From: G051903925 sp051903925
GTDB taxonomy: Bacteria > Pseudomonadota > Alphaproteobacteria > Zavarziniales > Zavarziniaceae
DNA: 64,000 nucleotides
Direction of reading: 5' to 3'
Assembly: GCF_051903925.1 (NCBI RefSeq)
Contig: NZ_CP173678.1
Span: 1,984,001 to 2,048,000 of the forward strand
The notes under the pieces are model-generated. The model saw only the letters and a program-made list of their open reading frames with translations. It ran no database searches and had not been told where the DNA came from. How positions within the stretch are numbered: position 1 is the first letter of the stretch; each line of letters opens with the position of its first letter. The position numbers and the translations under genes were made by a program. Of this stretch, positions 63,139 to 64,000 are shown piece by piece.

Positions 63139-63972
63139 ATGGATGCACTCGACAGACCCACCACCCATCCCCTCGACCGGGCGACGGCGCTCTCGTACGA
63201 GGGGTCGGTCGCCCATGGCGTGGTGACCAAGGACTATTGGGGTTTTGTCGGGCCGTTCGGTGGGGTTACCGCGGGGGCCATCATGCGCGCCCTGCTGCTG
63301 CAGCCCCAGGCCCAGGGCGATCCGGTGGCCCTGACGGTGAATTTCGGCGCCGCCCCGGCGGAGGGGCCGTACCGCATCGTCAGCCGCCTGGTCCGCGCCA
63401 CGCGGAATACGCAGCACTGGTCGCTGGAATGGCTCCAGGGCACCGACCAGGATCCCCTTGTCACCGCCACCGCCGTGCTGGCGAGCCGGCGGCAGACCTG
63501 GTCGCACCAGCCTCTGGCCGCGCCCCCCGCACCGGCGCCGGCGACGCTTGCGTCCCTGTCGACCGAGGGCAAGCCGACGTGGATCGGGCGCTATGACATG
63601 CGCTATGTCGAGGGGCTACCCCTGATCGGCGCGGTGGAACTGGCCCAGCCGGCGCCGTCCCGGTCGATACTGTGGATCCGCGACGTGCCGGACCGGGCGC
63701 TGGACTTCGTCTCGCTGGCGGCCCTGTCGGATGCCTTCATCGCCCGCATCTTCCAGGTGAGGGGCACGATGCGGCCGTTCGGCACGGTCAGCATGACGAC
63801 CTATTTCCATGCGGCGGGCGATGACCTGCCCCAGGAGCCGGGCGCTTTCCTGCTGGGGGTCGCCGACGCGCGGCGCTTCCATGCCGGCTTCGGCGACCAG
63901 ACGGTCGACCTGTTCGCCGCCGATGGCCGGCTGGTCGCGACCAGTCACCAGACGACATTTTTCCGCGACTGA
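63139..63972 (+). CDS. Acyl-CoA thioesterase-like double-hotdog protein
   Basis: 277 residues. The first hotdog half has YWGFVGPFGGVTAGAIMRAL and a conserved NFGAAPAEGPYRI; the second half ends in VATSHQTTFFRD, the TesB-like ending with Gln/Thr near the active site. It probably hydrolyses an acyl-CoA. The single gene is placed behind a 38-base palindrome, suggesting tight regulation by a fatty-acid or xenobiotic-responsive repressor. Confidence 0.8.
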   Translation: MDALDRPTTHPLDRATALSYEGSVAHGVVTKDYWGFVGPFGGVTAGAIMRALLLQPQAQGDPVALTVNFGAAPAEGPYRIVSRLVRATRNTQHWSLEWLQGTDQDPLVTATAVLASRRQTWSHQPLAAPPAPAPATLASLSTEGKPTWIGRYDMRYVEGLPLIGAVELAQPAPSRSILWIRDVPDRALDFVSLAALSDAFIARIFQVRGTMRPFGTVSMTTYFHAAGDDLPQEPGAFLLGVADARRFHAGFGDQTVDLFAADGRLVATSHQTTFFRD

Positions 63973-64000
63973 CGTCCTGCCGGCTCCTGCTATATCGTGC

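Overview
The window reads as the chromosome of a GC-rich alphaproteobacterium, probably a Rhodospirillales relative. The evidence is dense GC-rich coding on both strands, an ISC operon headed by cysE and iscR, the alphaproteobacterial pairing of a DUF882 protein with a YcbB-type L,D-transpeptidase, and a 3-keto-5-aminohexanoate-cleavage-family enzyme. I recognise no rRNA, tRNA, CRISPR array, insertion sequence or phage gene.

Layout. 1-2.6 kb: the tail of an unknown protein coupled by ATGA overlap to an 810-residue degenerate Hsp70-like protein, in composition more AT-rich than the rest (likely accessory DNA). 2.9-7.9 kb: an NhaR-like LysR regulator divergent from dabB-dabA, an energy-coupled inorganic-carbon uptake system. 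8-9.7 kb: an MDR oxidoreductase and a DUF1330 protein. 9.8-12.3 kb: arsR-arsI-arsC-acr3, resistance to arsenate, arsenite and trivalent organoarsenicals. 12.3-20 kb: SDR, keto acid cleavage enzyme, RhlE-type helicase, AGCS transporter, methyltransferase, hydrolase and small exported or hypothetical proteins. 20-23 kb: typA, a Rid protein and a hydrolase. 23.4-31 kb: cysE-iscR-(second cysteine desulfurase)-iscS-iscU-iscA-hscB-hscA-fdx, complete iron-sulfur cluster assembly, followed by a TfoX-N protein. 31.5-35.9 kb: phosphofructokinase, hydrolase, a HEPN/MNT toxin-antitoxin pair whose HEPN gene is frameshifted, and an acyl-CoA synthetase. 36.1-38.6 kb: two adjacent large proteins of unknown function. 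38.6-42 kb: ligD and ku (bacterial NHEJ). 42-50.6 kb: a mosaic of LysR regulators each next to a divergent transporter, oxygenase or dehydrogenase gene. 50.7-57.4 kb: TerB, thioesterase, a second alkyltransferase, hydrolase, then three peptidoglycan enzymes (MepA, DUF882, L,D-transpeptidase). 57.7-64 kb: M20 amidohydrolase, membrane protein, EF-hand lipoprotein, glpD, a HisN-like phosphatase, a small exported protein and a thioesterase behind a strong palindrome.

Non-coding structure worth reading: two related 80-86 bp inverted-repeat elements (27,988 and 32,541), palindromic LysR-type operators at 3,812, 43,799 and 47,218, a consensus promoter with an internal dyad ahead of cysE-iscR, hairpin terminators between convergent genes, and a 38 bp near-perfect palindrome at 63,088. 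The most unusual items are the degenerate Hsp70-like gene at the left edge, the broken HEPN gene, the unknown gene pair at 36.1-38.6 kb and the dispersed repeat.
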